Assembly (NCBI GenBank): GCA_030631415.1
Contig: DAOVLE010000001.1
Coordinates: 1-62,430, forward strand
Source: JAAEQG01 sp023133475
GTDB lineage: Bacteria > Planctomycetota > Phycisphaerae > UBA1845
DNA length: 62,430 nucleotides
Reading direction: 5' to 3'
In this document: positions 44,401 through 52,125 of the stretch, in pieces
How positions within the stretch are numbered: position 1 is the first letter of the stretch
Layout: each line of letters starts with the position of its first letter
Translations under genes and position numbers: made by a program
The notes under the pieces: generated by a model
The model's input: only the letters and a program-made list of their open reading frames with translations
Database searches by the model: none
What the model was told of the DNA's origin: nothing

Positions 44401-45105
44401 GACGGCGTGCCATTGTACGATAATGGCTTTTTCAATACGTGGACCGTTCTGCTAGACGAGGGGAAGCTGCAGGCCACGAGGGAAGCTTTAGATAGACAAA
44501 TAAGGACACTGCGCGACGTACGAGAGCGTGGCCGCAAGGCGATTAACGACGTTTTGGGAGGGCTCGTGAATACAATCAAGCGCACGGCCATTGGACCGCT
44601 GGAAGTCGTTCTCGAAGCAATGGGTCTTCCGACGGGTGACTACCGTCAAGTTGTTGAGATAACAAAGCGAGAGCTCGTCGCTGAGCGGGAGCTGTTTAGC
44701 CCTGATGACTTGGTAATCGCCGAGCAAGCCGTAGACATGTGCAAGGCATACGAAGCCGGGAGATTACCCGATGCCGAGAAGGTGTGTGCCTTATTTAGAC
44801 AAACAGAGGAACTTTCGGACAAGTGTCAACGCGTGTATCAGAAGGTTCTTTTCGAAAGGGACCTAGATCTTGTTCGGTCATGGGCCGAGCGCATTCGGCA
44901 GAGCGTCCAGGGCGAGGACGCTGTCTCTGAGCATGGTGTTCCACCGGATGAGAGCACGATGCTCAAAAGATTCGTGGAGAGGGTTGACGATGTAGTAGCA
45001 CACGTGGACGACCCATTGTCGCCGCTGCGCACGGCGATTCTGGCGGCAGAAGTTGCTAGCATCAAACGATGGGAATGGTTGTTAGAAGAAAGGGCGGCCA
45101 GGTGA
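41413..45105 (+). CDS. TPR protein with nucleotidyltransferase domain
   Basis: A 1230-residue cytoplasmic protein, ATG 41413 preceded by GAGGAG. About 1-860 consists of helical TPR-like repeats (for example FLLDQLL..., LHLCKAQLALKHKQYSQALASAL). A polymerase-beta-type nucleotidyltransferase site follows: GSFVRGTARPSSDMDVWIV, where G913-S914 and D925-x-D927 are the metal and triphosphate positions. The C-terminal 200 residues are helical and charged. Such a domain transfers a nucleotide to protein or RNA or makes a nucleotide signal. The third acidic residue is not certain (the strand IHVQTYLL lacks an obvious Asp). Flanking phosphoesterases suggest a modify/demodify cycle. The domain architecture is not one I can name. 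Confidence 0.85.
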   Translation: MRQRLWNELRAARYEEAVAELTALHESGEDFDAHLVLAAVRLQHEAAQPIPDTWASEWQANGLTELVTIAAHLFKGQWRSAVDEYQKRKDAFRQTKDDGGSAALAAWCATRAALELGDSTLAAGIASEALDCGYRSPVLLVEALRVQLEHAFLPCPDTLVVDLSLWVDDGHTSFMSPAWAAIAEGLSAWLNHRDGASTQVQQYLNKAGTDLQPYPFDLAELLPFFERIQHPVAQAYAASILPRSRGSYYTCRYVFHGDPAFSEANGLLDQLLSDNPSSPGLHLCKAQLALKHKQYSQALASALSVREIDATNIKAVRIAFQGATRSGNLPQAIELAKDLVLLSSDHAAAYEFAYREFTAIGRQEDIVSIAEFWCGQEWDTKENARLPLDVSAVKQFHQRGRHDALVELLNRRAEQLGEEQLASLLAREEVRNVLAELGTLQGLNVAARFACARASESIKDIEAASETLAAMALDETISAEERTGAKWRNKIVQAHASLLRNMDDAECLRDFLGVCAQADAALAIPAVRALLDRLGQEGRLLDARGVIETLVSKADSETILTFCAEWLDTKLHDAAAGLECLRPHLDAISESTTWRCRCRLLSKCGDSEAWIAAASEGQGRFPDTKALFVIEEGLAKAAIEPATAIDLLHSGLLSEPTDNRGLNGFLPLAKRFDRHHEAIEVLQKTIAKVPTSTGCRAWLAALLDASGSDERALLEHLYYLVHRDTGYGKKERDTSRKHMPRVRERLLTARQAEDEYLDSFAKAHRQRVSAAIRSVPLLADNVVAAVFAQLETDDSADNNSEEQSKEDTHTATQLGLILVVDSHHLAKPEQTRLASVATEALTVRGYSELVRIHASAEIWHELRRSTRGLLEGILAGVPALDSSFLECLRAVDSHREMVLEKFKEYVACYVVAGSFVRGTARPSSDMDVWIVINDTDVKRMSRQDLFKKIKTIVDEQAVEARQRWASNRQIHVQTYLLSDFWDKLRESSPILTSFLRDGVPLYDNGFFNTWTVLLDEGKLQATREALDRQIRTLRDVRERGRKAINDVLGGLVNTIKRTAIGPLEVVLEAMGLPTGDYRQVVEITKRELVAERELFSPDDLVIAEQAVDMCKAYEAGRLPDAEKVCALFRQTEELSDKCQRVYQKVLFERDLDLVRSWAERIRQSVQGEDAVSEHGVPPDESTMLKRFVERVDDVVAHVDDPLSPLRTAILAAEVASIKRWEWLLEERAAR

Positions 45106-45154
45106 CAAGAACGAGCAGGGGTCTGAAAGAGGTGGTGAGGTGGAGAGCTGAGAG

Positions 45155-46012
45155 ATGCTGAGATTACTCGTCGTTGGTGATCTTCACGCCAATTTGTCTG
45201 CAATCCAGCAGATTGTCCGCGCGGCTGCAACAGCTCCGTCAGACATGACGCCTGACGCGGTAATCCTCACTGGTGATTTTGCAGCGCATGACGCGCGCCT
45301 GCCAGCCGCTGTGGCAAGCCGGATTCAACGTGGTGTTGTTCGTGCAACAGAATCGCTCTGGTGTGGGCTGCAGGTGCCTATACTATGTGTTCCGGGGAAC
45401 CATGACAGACCGGACTTGTGGGGTGTGGGCGGATGCTTGCAGAGCATCGACACGCTTGGAGGCAGGCAGCCGGCAATGGTAAAAGGATACCGAGTTATTG
45501 GGGTGGGTGGGAGTTGGCGATTCGGAGGTTTGCCGTACGAATGGGAAGACTCCGAAGGTTTTGAGAAAGCGCTGGAGGATAGGTGGCCGGCCTCGGATGA
45601 CGTCCCGGAAGTGTTGCTTTTCCATGCACCGCCGGCAGAGGCAGGTGTAGATAGGGTGGTGTCCGGTGAGTGCGTCGGGAGCAGGGCGTTACGAAACATC
45701 GCGCTTCGAAGAAGGCCAAGGTTGGTTATATGTGGCCACATACACGAGGGAATTGGCCCTGGCGTTCTCGGTGGCGAGATTCCAGTGTTTAATGCGGGGC
45801 TAGCAGGTGTGCCTCTCATTCCGCCGTTTATGTTGCGCCAGAGGAACACTGAGAAGCCTCGACGGTTGCGCGTTCCCGGGTCGTTCTTCAGCATGCATAT
45901 GATTGAGGAAAGCGAGTCGCAGTACGACGTGGTGGCCATGTGTAATCTCGGCAGAGGATGGATTCGACAACACCTCGTGTTCGAATCGAGGCGTGGATGG
46001 CGAGTCGAATAA
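45155..46012 (+). CDS. Soluble calcineurin-like phosphoesterase
   Basis: A 285-residue metallophosphoesterase with GDLHAN at the N-terminus, GDFAAHD near 43, GNHDRPD near 84, FHAPP near 157 and GHIHEG near 194, the complete metal-binding set. It has no signal or membrane segment, so it acts in the cytoplasm. ATG 45155 is 49 bases after the TPR-nucleotidyltransferase stop, so it is in the same operon. Its active site resembles phosphodiesterases of the MPE group rather than protein phosphatases. It could hydrolyse a product or adduct made by the nucleotidyltransferase, or act as a nuclease effector. Confidence 0.87.
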   Translation: MLRLLVVGDLHANLSAIQQIVRAAATAPSDMTPDAVILTGDFAAHDARLPAAVASRIQRGVVRATESLWCGLQVPILCVPGNHDRPDLWGVGGCLQSIDTLGGRQPAMVKGYRVIGVGGSWRFGGLPYEWEDSEGFEKALEDRWPASDDVPEVLLFHAPPAEAGVDRVVSGECVGSRALRNIALRRRPRLVICGHIHEGIGPGVLGGEIPVFNAGLAGVPLIPPFMLRQRNTEKPRRLRVPGSFFSMHMIEESESQYDVVAMCNLGRGWIRQHLVFESRRGWRVE

Positions 46013-46328
46013 CGACCTATTAAGAGACGTGTGATTGAAGAGGGGCCCCTTTTCCCGCGGTGGATCACTGGCGCAGGCCTGGTAGGTGCCACTCACGCCG
46101 GGCGGGCGGAGCGCAGCTCGTCCGGCTCCCCAGCGATTCGATCGCCGAAGCCGTCCAGCCGGGAGGCGCCTCTACATCACGGGGCTTGGGCGCCTCCTGA
46201 CAAGCCGATGTGCTTCCGCTCGCGTGATATCGTGGCGGGTACGAACGAGCAGCCGGACAGTGTTCGGAACCCTGAACACCCTGGTGACTGCACCGTGAAT
46301 GTGCCGCGTCGCAGTCTGGTTCGGCGAA

Positions 46329-46362
46329 GTGGTAGGACTACCACCTAAAGTGGTAATACCAC
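46329..46362. repeat. Two adjacent GTGGTA palindromes
   Basis: GTGGTAGGACTACCAC (46329-46344) and GTGGTAATACCAC (46350-46362) lie side by side 110 bases left of the first tRNA fragment. A related palindrome lies 75 bases right of the third fragment. The surrounding 46013-46472 has no gene I would support. The form suggests an operator for a dimeric regulator such as an antitoxin. Confidence 0.5.
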
Positions 46363-46370
46363 CTCTAAAC

Positions 46371-46410
46371 GCGTCAAAACGCGACAGAATGCGAAGGATT
46401 GCGAAAACCG
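46371..46410. repeat. Four GCG-starting units phased at 10 bp
   Basis: GCGTCAAAAC, GCGACAGAAT, GCGAAGGATT and GCGAAAACCG follow each other without gaps. The 10-base phase puts each unit on one DNA face. They end 62 bases left of the first tRNA fragment, where integrase arm sites are expected. Confidence 0.35.
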
Positions 46411-46472
46411 AGAATCACGGTAAGATACTGGAAACACAGGCTTTGAGAGCCAAATCGGCCAGGGCAGGTCCT

Positions 46473-46517
46473 AGCTTCCCAAGCTGGACGTCGTCGGTTC
46501 GAATCCGATCGCCCGCT
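46473..46517 (+). repeat. tRNA-Gly(CCC) 3' half, attachment site copy 1
   Basis: The 45 bases contain the anticodon arm AGCTTCCCAAGCT with anticodon CCC, the T arm CGGTTCGAATCCG and the acceptor strand CGCCCGCT of tRNA-Gly. No matching 5' half (GCGGGCG start, D arm) lies upstream, so this is not a gene but the fragment that integrases regenerate at element ends. The tyrosine recombinase at 47453 points toward it. Confidence 0.85.
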
Positions 46518-46639
46518 ATAAACGCTGTAACCACAGATGGTTACAGCTCGTCGCTCCTCGTCCTGGCGTGGACGGAACCGAGGAAAATCGGTCTCTTTTC
46601 GTCGCTGTAAGTCCTTTTGCGGCGCTATTCGTCCCTCCG

Positions 46640-46662
46640 AACCGCCAGTAAACCGCCAGTAG
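46640..46662 (+). repeat. Integrase arm-type repeat, left end
   Basis: AACCGCCAGTA occurs twice in tandem and is followed by G. The same 23 bases recur at 58046-58068 near the other end of the segment bounded by tRNA fragments 1 and 2. This is the expected layout of arm binding sites just inside both element ends. Confidence 0.6.
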
Positions 46663-46758
46663 ATCGGGCCTTGGGGGACGGTCTCGTTGGAACCAGGCGG
46701 CGCGGAAGGGTGGGCGACAGCGAATTCCAGATCAGGTTGGGGGCTTGGAATCGGCTGG

Positions 46759-46974
46759 CTACCTTGTCGGCCCGGATAGCTTCTCGTACCGATCAAGAAC
46801 ACTTAACTCCTGGACCCACATGTTGTAGTCGTGGTAGGCCCCCGCGAACATGAGTACGATCCCACCGGCAATCACGACCGGCAAGTGGACCACGCTCTGG
46901 TCTTCAAGTATCGAGTTGGCGATGATGGCTGCTGCGAGCATGGCTACGCCTGAACTTGTAAGGAAACAGACCAT
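46759..46974 (-). CDS. Small membrane protein, 71 aa
   Basis: A 71-residue protein with two hydrophobic segments, about 8-20 (GVAMLAAAIIANSI) and 29-47 (VHLPVVIAGGIVLMFAGAY), and a charged C-terminus (YEKLSGPTR). It ends with TAG or a similar stop at 46759 and lies six bases after the next membrane-protein gene, so they are co-transcribed. The composition is typical of small inner-membrane proteins. Family unknown. Short length lowers confidence. Confidence 0.5.
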   Translation of the reverse strand: MVCFLTSSGVAMLAAAIIANSILEDQSVVHLPVVIAGGIVLMFAGAYHDYNMWVQELSVLDRYEKLSGPTR

Positions 46975-46980
46975 CGCTCC

Positions 46981-47382
46981 TCACTCGCTTAGTGCTCTAC
47001 CGATGCTCCTATGCGGCTCCTTGTCTGTTCCCAGTCTGCACCATCGTTCGTAATCGAGCCAGCGGCTGAGTTCGCGGTTGCAGGTATCTTCTTCGGCGAA
47101 TTCTCCAACATATGACTTGTGTTTCGCTCGCGCTATCCGCAGGACAACCGGTCCAACCCAGGAGAGGATACATGCCTTGCAGAAAGTGTACGATACCATG
47201 CCGAATATCGCGCCGGCCACTAGAAATGTCCACCATCCTTGAGATTGCAGTGAGTGGCTCTTGGAGGCGAACATGAAGGCAAGATACCCTACGTATCCAG
47301 GGGCAACATAGCGAAGCAAAGTCCTGGTATTCTCAACAAGCGCATTTAACGCCGAAGCCGTGCTCTCAACTGGATTGCTCAT
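46981..47382 (-). CDS. Hypothetical membrane protein, 133 aa
   Basis: I chose ATG 47382 (MSNPVESTASALNAL), which follows GGAGAGAAG; the frame is open further but overlaps the integrase gene. It has hydrophobic segments at about 26-38 (VAPGYVGYLAFMFA) and 48-75 (WWTFLVAGAIFGMVSYTFC), then a charged C-terminal tail of 55 residues with basic and acidic patches. It lies 70 bases downstream of the integrase on the same strand. With the 71-residue protein it forms a two-gene cargo near the element end; a toxin or exclusion role is possible but unsupported. Confidence 0.6.
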   Translation of the reverse strand: MSNPVESTASALNALVENTRTLLRYVAPGYVGYLAFMFASKSHSLQSQGWWTFLVAGAIFGMVSYTFCKACILSWVGPVVLRIARAKHKSYVGEFAEEDTCNRELSRWLDYERWCRLGTDKEPHRSIGRALSE

Positions 47383-47452
47383 TGTCTTCTCTCCGTGCGT
47401 AGCTCGATGCCATTCAGCCTGGATTCTCCATTCACTGAGCTTTCGATCATCT

Positions 47453-48634
47453 TCATACCACGTGAAGCCTCTCGATTCCAGCGGGAATCGGGTCGGGAAG
47501 GACCAGCCCGAAGTCGATCTTGCCCGCCTCGTCAACCAGCCGGGCATCGTCATTCTGGGCATAGTAGGTCTCCAGGATCAGCTTGAAGTCGCCATGCCCA
47601 AACATCTTGATCATCACCTGCCACGGCATCCCCTGCTGAGCCACCGTTGACGCCCAATACTTCCGCAAGCTGTGCGGGACGAAGTGCTTCTCGAACCTAA
47701 GCTGATCGCAAATCTGACGGAATCGCTTCTCGACGTTGTGGGCGTGGACCTGCGTACCGCGCATCGTTTCGAACACCCATAGGTCGCGGCGGTTCGTCCG
47801 GCGTAGCCGTTTCGGGATCGTCGCCAACTCGGGAACCATGGCGATGCGACGGACGCCGTGTTTGGTCTTGGGCTGCCAGAAAATGCCGTTCTTCATCCCC
47901 GGACGAATCAGGATCACGTTGTTCTCGAAATCCACGTCGTCCCAGGTGAGGTGGACCGCTTCACCGATCCGCATACCAGTCAAGCACAACGCCGTGAACA
48001 GATCAGTGTAGTCGTTGGCGTTGATGCCCTTGAAAATCCGACGACCATCATGCCGTCGTTCGCCGGTGGGGACAGCCTCGATCCGTGCATTTTTGATGAT
48101 CAGGCGGACTTCTTCGGCAGTGGGTACGGCGCTGCCCGTGACTCCGTTGCCGTTGGTGTCGTCGGGCGTCGGGATGTGAACGCCATTCAGTTTGGGCACG
48201 TCAGCGATGAGCGTCCGTTCGTGTGCGTACTCCAGAACGCCGAGGATGAAGTTGAGCTGCCGACTGGCTGATGATGGCTGTATTCGGCTCAGCTCTTCTT
48301 CCGCGAAACCTCTGAGCATGGCTGCATCAACCTGATCGACACCGAGCGTCCCATACGCTCGCCCGACGAATCGTGCGAACGAGGCGATTGCACCGGTGAG
48401 CTTCAGCATGCTCGACTTCCGTAGTTTCTTGCATTCATGGCCTTCACGGCGAGCTGTCACATAATCCCCGGCAACCGTGGAGAAGAGGACGCGGACGTTG
48501 GCGGCATGGACTGGGAAACCGTTTCTGATTGCAGCTTGCTGGTATGCAAACTGCTCGGCGCGGGATCGATTGAGTTCCTTCGTGGGCACCGTTGCCCACT
48601 TGTCCCCACGGCTATCGCAAGGACCGCCCGACAC
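47453..48634 (-). CDS. int: Tyrosine recombinase of the tRNA-Gly element
   Basis: A 393-residue integrase. The N-terminal core-binding domain (about 50-165) precedes the catalytic domain with Arg in LTGMRIGEAVHLTW near 216, Lys in KTKHGVRRI, HSLRKY near 319, GHGD near 340 and Tyr in ETYYAQ near 354. The first 50 residues are an arm-binding-like segment. The start is GTG 48634; no better ATG is seen. The gene points at tRNA fragment 1, about 940 bases away, which with the matching arm repeats suggests that it inserted the 46473-58168 segment into the tRNA-Gly gene. Confidence 0.9.
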   Translation of the reverse strand: MSGGPCDSRGDKWATVPTKELNRSRAEQFAYQQAAIRNGFPVHAANVRVLFSTVAGDYVTARREGHECKKLRKSSMLKLTGAIASFARFVGRAYGTLGVDQVDAAMLRGFAEEELSRIQPSSASRQLNFILGVLEYAHERTLIADVPKLNGVHIPTPDDTNGNGVTGSAVPTAEEVRLIIKNARIEAVPTGERRHDGRRIFKGINANDYTDLFTALCLTGMRIGEAVHLTWDDVDFENNVILIRPGMKNGIFWQPKTKHGVRRIAMVPELATIPKRLRRTNRRDLWVFETMRGTQVHAHNVEKRFRQICDQLRFEKHFVPHSLRKYWASTVAQQGMPWQVMIKMFGHGDFKLILETYYAQNDDARLVDEAGKIDFGLVLPDPIPAGIERLHVV

Positions 48635-48678
48635 AACCTGCCTCTCCCGACGATTGTGCTCTCAAAGACGACGCAGGA

Positions 48679-49200
48679 ATGGCGGACATTCAGACGGTCG
48701 GCAACGTCGTCAAGAAAGTGACAACGACCGCCCGCAATCTCTGGGAAAAAGTCGAGGCGCTGCCACCCGAATCCTACAACAGCGCCGAGCGCCATGGCGC
48801 GTTCTTGAAGGGGTTTGCTACCGACATCGAAGGCGCAGTGATGAATATGTACCGAACGGTCGTCAAACTGACCGAGTTGGCAAGAGACGCAAACGAAGGC
48901 GCTTTGGCAGATGTGGCTGGTGACTTACAGAGACTCCAATCGACCTTGTCCGCCTTGGAGGGCAACGTCTCCGTACCCGCAACTGATGCCTCTCAGGATG
49001 ACGACCGATTCGTACTGACCTTGACATGCCACGATTGCGGATGCACCGAGGAATTCGCGGGGGAGGATGAGCAACATATCTTCCACGATTTCGCCAATCG
49101 GCAAGTCCACGACTGGATGATCGAAGGGCTGAATACGTTATGCCCTGACTGCCTGGATGCCCTGTGCGACCACGAAGTCGCACGAGAGGAGGTGGCGTGA
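48679..49200 (+). CDS. Hypothetical zinc-motif protein, 173 aa
   Basis: I take ATG 48679 (MADIQTVGNVVKK), preceded by CAGGA. The first 100 residues are helical. The C-terminal part has CHDCGC and CPDCLDALC separated by a His-containing stretch (FHDFANRQVHDW), probably a zinc ribbon. Its TGA stop shares one base with the ATG of the DNA methylase, so the two are coupled. It could guide or regulate the methylase. Family not recognised. Confidence 0.65.
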   Translation: MADIQTVGNVVKKVTTTARNLWEKVEALPPESYNSAERHGAFLKGFATDIEGAVMNMYRTVVKLTELARDANEGALADVAGDLQRLQSTLSALEGNVSVPATDASQDDDRFVLTLTCHDCGCTEEFAGEDEQHIFHDFANRQVHDWMIEGLNTLCPDCLDALCDHEVAREEVA

Positions 49201-49988
49201 TGCTTAGGTATCCTGGTGGAAAATTTAAGGCGCGGCATGTTTTGCACGATCTGGCTCCGGTCAAGTATTCGGAATATCGGGAGCCCTTTCTCGGGGGCGC
49301 GGGGATTCTCTGGAAAGTCCCCGCCAACAAACGGATTTGGATCAGCGATGCAAACCCCATCATCCCCAAATACTGGTCGGCGCTGCGCGATGATGACGGA
49401 TTCATTGACAGGCAAGTCGAGTTTGCCGCGTGGTCGAAGACCTTAACGGAAGACGAGAAACTCGCCGCATTCGAGAGCGCGAAGGAGCCTTACGCGCTGC
49501 GCGATTGTCCGTTTGCGTTTTGGGTATTGAATCGTTGGTCTGTCAGCGCGGTTGTCTCCAAGGATCGGGGCGGCATTGCTAGTTTCTCCCCCACATTTGG
49601 CCGCGACGGAATGGATACCGCGAATCGCCCCCGCCTTGAGGGTATGCGAGATTTTCTGTCCCGCCCCAATCTAGCAATAACTACAGGGGATTACCTCCCG
49701 ATGCTTGAAGCGCCTGGCGAAGATTGTTGGGTATTTCTGGATCCTCCATATCCGATGAAGTCGGCGATTTACGAGTATCATTGGGAATGGAAACAACAAG
49801 AGGAATTGGCTCATCACCTGCGCCGATGCAAACACAAATGGTTGTTGACCAATGCCAATTGCCCGCGCATTCGTGAATTGTATCGCGGATTCCATATTCG
49901 CGAGCGGCGGTATACCGGATCAATGCTTCATAAGAAGCGGGGTAAAGATTGGCAATTCAAGACAGAGCTAATCATTACCAATTATTAA
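49200..49988 (+). CDS. D12-class adenine DNA methyltransferase (Dam-like)
   Basis: A 262-residue Dam-type methylase. MLRYPGGKFKA at the N-terminus and FLGGAG near 30 form the AdoMet-binding region, and DPPYP near 181-185 is the catalytic motif IV. The start is ATG 49200, sharing one base with the preceding stop, after AGGAGG. It would methylate adenine in a short target, protecting element DNA. It is slightly longer than a bare phage Dam domain. No cognate restriction gene is next to it, so it is an orphan methylase. Confidence 0.92.
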   Translation: MLRYPGGKFKARHVLHDLAPVKYSEYREPFLGGAGILWKVPANKRIWISDANPIIPKYWSALRDDDGFIDRQVEFAAWSKTLTEDEKLAAFESAKEPYALRDCPFAFWVLNRWSVSAVVSKDRGGIASFSPTFGRDGMDTANRPRLEGMRDFLSRPNLAITTGDYLPMLEAPGEDCWVFLDPPYPMKSAIYEYHWEWKQQEELAHHLRRCKHKWLLTNANCPRIRELYRGFHIRERRYTGSMLHKKRGKDWQFKTELIITNY

Positions 49989-50001
49989 GGAGAAAGACCA
50001 G

Positions 50002-50049
50002 ATGCTTCTGCTCCACAATGGTAGCACTCTAGTAGTGACACAACTTTGA
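50002..50049 (+). pseudogene. Possible gene start cut after 15 codons
   Basis: AAGGAG lies 9 bases before ATG 50002, a good ribosome site, but the frame stops after MLLLHNGSTLVVTQL. It follows the methylase by 13 bases. This may be the beginning of a third operon gene removed by deletion, or a regulatory leader peptide. Confidence 0.25.
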
Positions 50050-50549
50050 GGCATTTGCAGGGCATCGGAAAAGAGATCAATTGACTCGGGATTACGTCAC
50101 CAGCAACTACTGTCCTGACAAAAGTTTTTCAGAATGTCCAAGGGATTGCTCCTGGAACGTTGTATAATAGAGAGTGAAAGGGTAAATCCCTTCGGCATCA
50201 CGATCACGCAATAATTAGTATTTGAAATACCTTTCACACTTGCCTGTGATTTTCGCCGAGGGGGTCATGGGCATTCTTTATGGCCACTGAATGTGCAGCG
50301 TAACCGAGGGGTATCTAACGGCGGTTACCTATTCCTGCACGGGTCGTGGGGTAAACTCCAACCGACCTAATAAACATTTGGAGTAAACGTGGCGGGGCAG
50401 CCATACTCCGCATCGGAACAACTGAATACTCGCAACGTCTATGGGCTGTAGGCGTATGCTCCCCTTACATCTTCTGTTTGTGTGCACCGGGGGATCAGCG
50501 AAACGCCTCCTCCGAACGGAAGGTGTTTCCTCCAGGGAGGGAGAGAACA
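50050..50549. other. Intergenic region with a -10-like box and small hairpin
   Basis: No gene is seen in these 500 bases. The DNA is less GC-rich than its surroundings. A TATAAT at 50163-50168 has no good -35 at 17 bases, and AAGGG-TAAAT-CCCTT just after it forms a small stem. It separates the methylase unit from an AT-rich gene of different composition. Confidence 0.4.
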
Positions 50550-51134
50550 ATGAAAGACATTATTGTCTACCGTTTTGGCGTTACAAAATACAGAATTATC
50601 GAAACCCTCAAGAACGTTCCCTTGAATGGTGTTTTCAATCATGTTTCTGTGCAACAGGTCATCCTGAAAAGCATGGAGCTTAGAAAACTGAAGGTTTTGA
50701 TAGCGGATATTCAGTCAGAAGAGGGAACAGAATACAGACATCATTGGTTTCAATCCAAAATACTTATTGAAAAGAATGTTCGACGTGGCCAAGTATTGAA
50801 CTTTCGTGCTGATATCCGACTGCTACAGAAATGTAGGAAAAGTGTCAACGAAGGTTTCAAAGGCCGCGAGCGTCTTACTGAAGTATTCAATATTCAAAAC
50901 CTTGAAATATCGGATGAAGTAGCAAAAGGAAGAACCACTCAATGTAAAGAGCCGGAGTTGCTGGACTACACAGAATTGGACCTGCACAGGAATTGGGCTC
51001 TGATAACCAACTCACTGGAAGAGGCGGGAATGCAGCGAGAGCTTGAAAGAGTAATTCGAGACCAGGAGCGCGAACTATTGAAAGACAGAGAGTACGAAGT
51101 TCTAGCAAGGACAAGAGCCAGAGCGAGTAATTGA
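50550..51134 (+). CDS. Hypothetical protein, 194 aa, AT-rich
   Basis: ATG 50550 follows GGAGGG at 8 bases. The product is basic and helical, beginning MKDIIVYRFGVTKYRI, with a middle segment FQSKILIEKNVRRGQVLNFRADIRLL and an acidic C-terminus ending in a Glu-Arg helix (LERVIRDQERELLK). The DNA is clearly richer in AT than the neighbours, which suggests recent transfer. No motif or membrane segment is recognised. It may be a phage or defence accessory gene. Confidence 0.65.
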   Translation: MKDIIVYRFGVTKYRIIETLKNVPLNGVFNHVSVQQVILKSMELRKLKVLIADIQSEEGTEYRHHWFQSKILIEKNVRRGQVLNFRADIRLLQKCRKSVNEGFKGRERLTEVFNIQNLEISDEVAKGRTTQCKEPELLDYTELDLHRNWALITNSLEEAGMQRELERVIRDQERELLKDREYEVLARTRARASN

Positions 51135-51250
51135 GCAGTGTCCGCTTCACTTTCTGGGAGCCGCGCCCTATAGTCTCTTGGCAATTCCGAGCATTAGACG
51201 CGAAGTGAGGTTCGGAATGGGAAAGGCAACTTCGCGACGGGAGAGTAGCC

Positions 51251-51424
51251 ATGAATGATGCGCGGGAAGTGGCCAAGGACACCTTGCCGAGTGCTAAGAG
51301 TGAAGACAAGGAGGAAAGTAGATTAGGTGTCTGGTGTGATCAGCAGCGGCAAGCTTATAGGGACGACCGTCTAAGTAAGGAACAAATCAGGCTGTTACAG
51401 TCAATCCCCGACTGGCATTGGTGA
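51251..51424 (+). CDS. 57-residue protein with a helicase-associated (HA) domain end
   Basis: The ORF runs from ATG 51251 to TGA 51422-51424. The last 35 residues, VWCDQQRQAYRDDRLSKEQIRLL and QSIPDWHW, fit the helicase-associated HA domain, a three-helix unit normally repeated at the C-terminus of DEAD-box helicases. Here it stands alone with a charged N-terminus. GGGAG lies 8 bases upstream. It is either a helicase remnant or a stand-alone DNA-binding microprotein. Confidence 0.5.
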   Translation: MNDAREVAKDTLPSAKSEDKEESRLGVWCDQQRQAYRDDRLSKEQIRLLQSIPDWHW

Positions 51425-51706
51425 ATAATCGGTGCCGAAGAGAGTATTGGGCCTGAAAAATTCAGGAAACGTCTAGATTGCCGCATTGTCCCCAGCGCCA
51501 GGACGCGGGGACGCATGGGCACGACCGATCTCCGAACAAATCGGTGCCCAGAATCCTTGAAAGCCTTATGTCTTCTGTGCGAGACACGCCAAAGCCTTAC
51601 AATAAAACTCCGCATATTCCCCTGGCCGACCACCACAGGCGCTTCCGGCGTCCGCCGAGCGGCATCGAAGGGCGTCAGATTTCCTGCACCGAATTGTCAA
51701 ATCGAT

Positions 51707-51735
51707 TTGCGCGAATCCGACTTCCGTGATATGGT
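51707..51735 (+). promoter_or_regulatory. Leaderless promoter, gamma-glutamylcyclotransferase fragment
   Basis: TTGCGC (51707-51712), a 17-base spacer and TATGGT (51730-51735) with an upstream TGA. The next ATG in frame, 51743, is eight bases further, at the expected transcription start. The -35 block is almost the same as that of the amidoligase promoter. Confidence 0.45.
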
Positions 51736-51742
51736 GTCCTCG

Positions 51743-51943
51743 ATGCTCTACTTTGCCTACGGGTCCAACCTGAACCTTGTCCACTTGGCGGCATGCCTCG
51801 CCAGCCACGGCAATCATCCCGATGACGTGGAGAATCCCCAACGTGCGATTCTGCCCGGCCATGACCGGAGTTGCGTGCCTGAAAGCAGGCGTGCGCTTCG
51901 TTGGCATCGAAGCCAACAGTGCGTCGAGTGGGTAAGAAACTGA
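51743..51943 (+). pseudogene. Gamma-glutamylcyclotransferase-like fragment
   Basis: It begins MLYFAYGSNLNL, the YGSNL signature of gamma-glutamylcyclotransferase/AIG2-like folds, but only about 45 residues keep the family pattern. After CVPES the frame is out of register; the neighbouring frame continues FVGIEANSASSG, which looks like the next strand. The family normally has 120-180 residues with a catalytic Glu that is absent here. It is a frameshifted or truncated remnant. Confidence 0.55.
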
Positions 51944-52091
51944 CTCTGGCAAGCTGCACCCACATGGCTGCTGATCGCATCCAATGTGCTTCGCAGATCA
52001 GTCATCATCTCGCCGTCACATCGACTGACGGGAATGCCACTACTTGACATTAGAAGCGCTTCATTCCCGCGAAGTATTTTTCAGAATCGAT

Positions 52092-52120
52092 TTGCGCGAT
52101 CGGCAATCCGCTAGTATACT
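52092..52120 (+). promoter_or_regulatory. Leaderless promoter of the amidoligase-like gene
   Basis: TTGCGC (52092-52097), exactly 17 bases, then TATACT (52115-52120). The GTG at 52126, six bases after the -10, is at the expected transcript start. Confidence 0.6.
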
Positions 52121-52125
52121 TGAGT

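Noticed and set aside
46473..46517. Complete tRNA genes at the three fragments
   Set aside because: No acceptor 5' strand or D arm upstream of any copy.
50163..50168. TATAAT as a full promoter
   Set aside because: No -35 at acceptable spacing; kept only as a remark.
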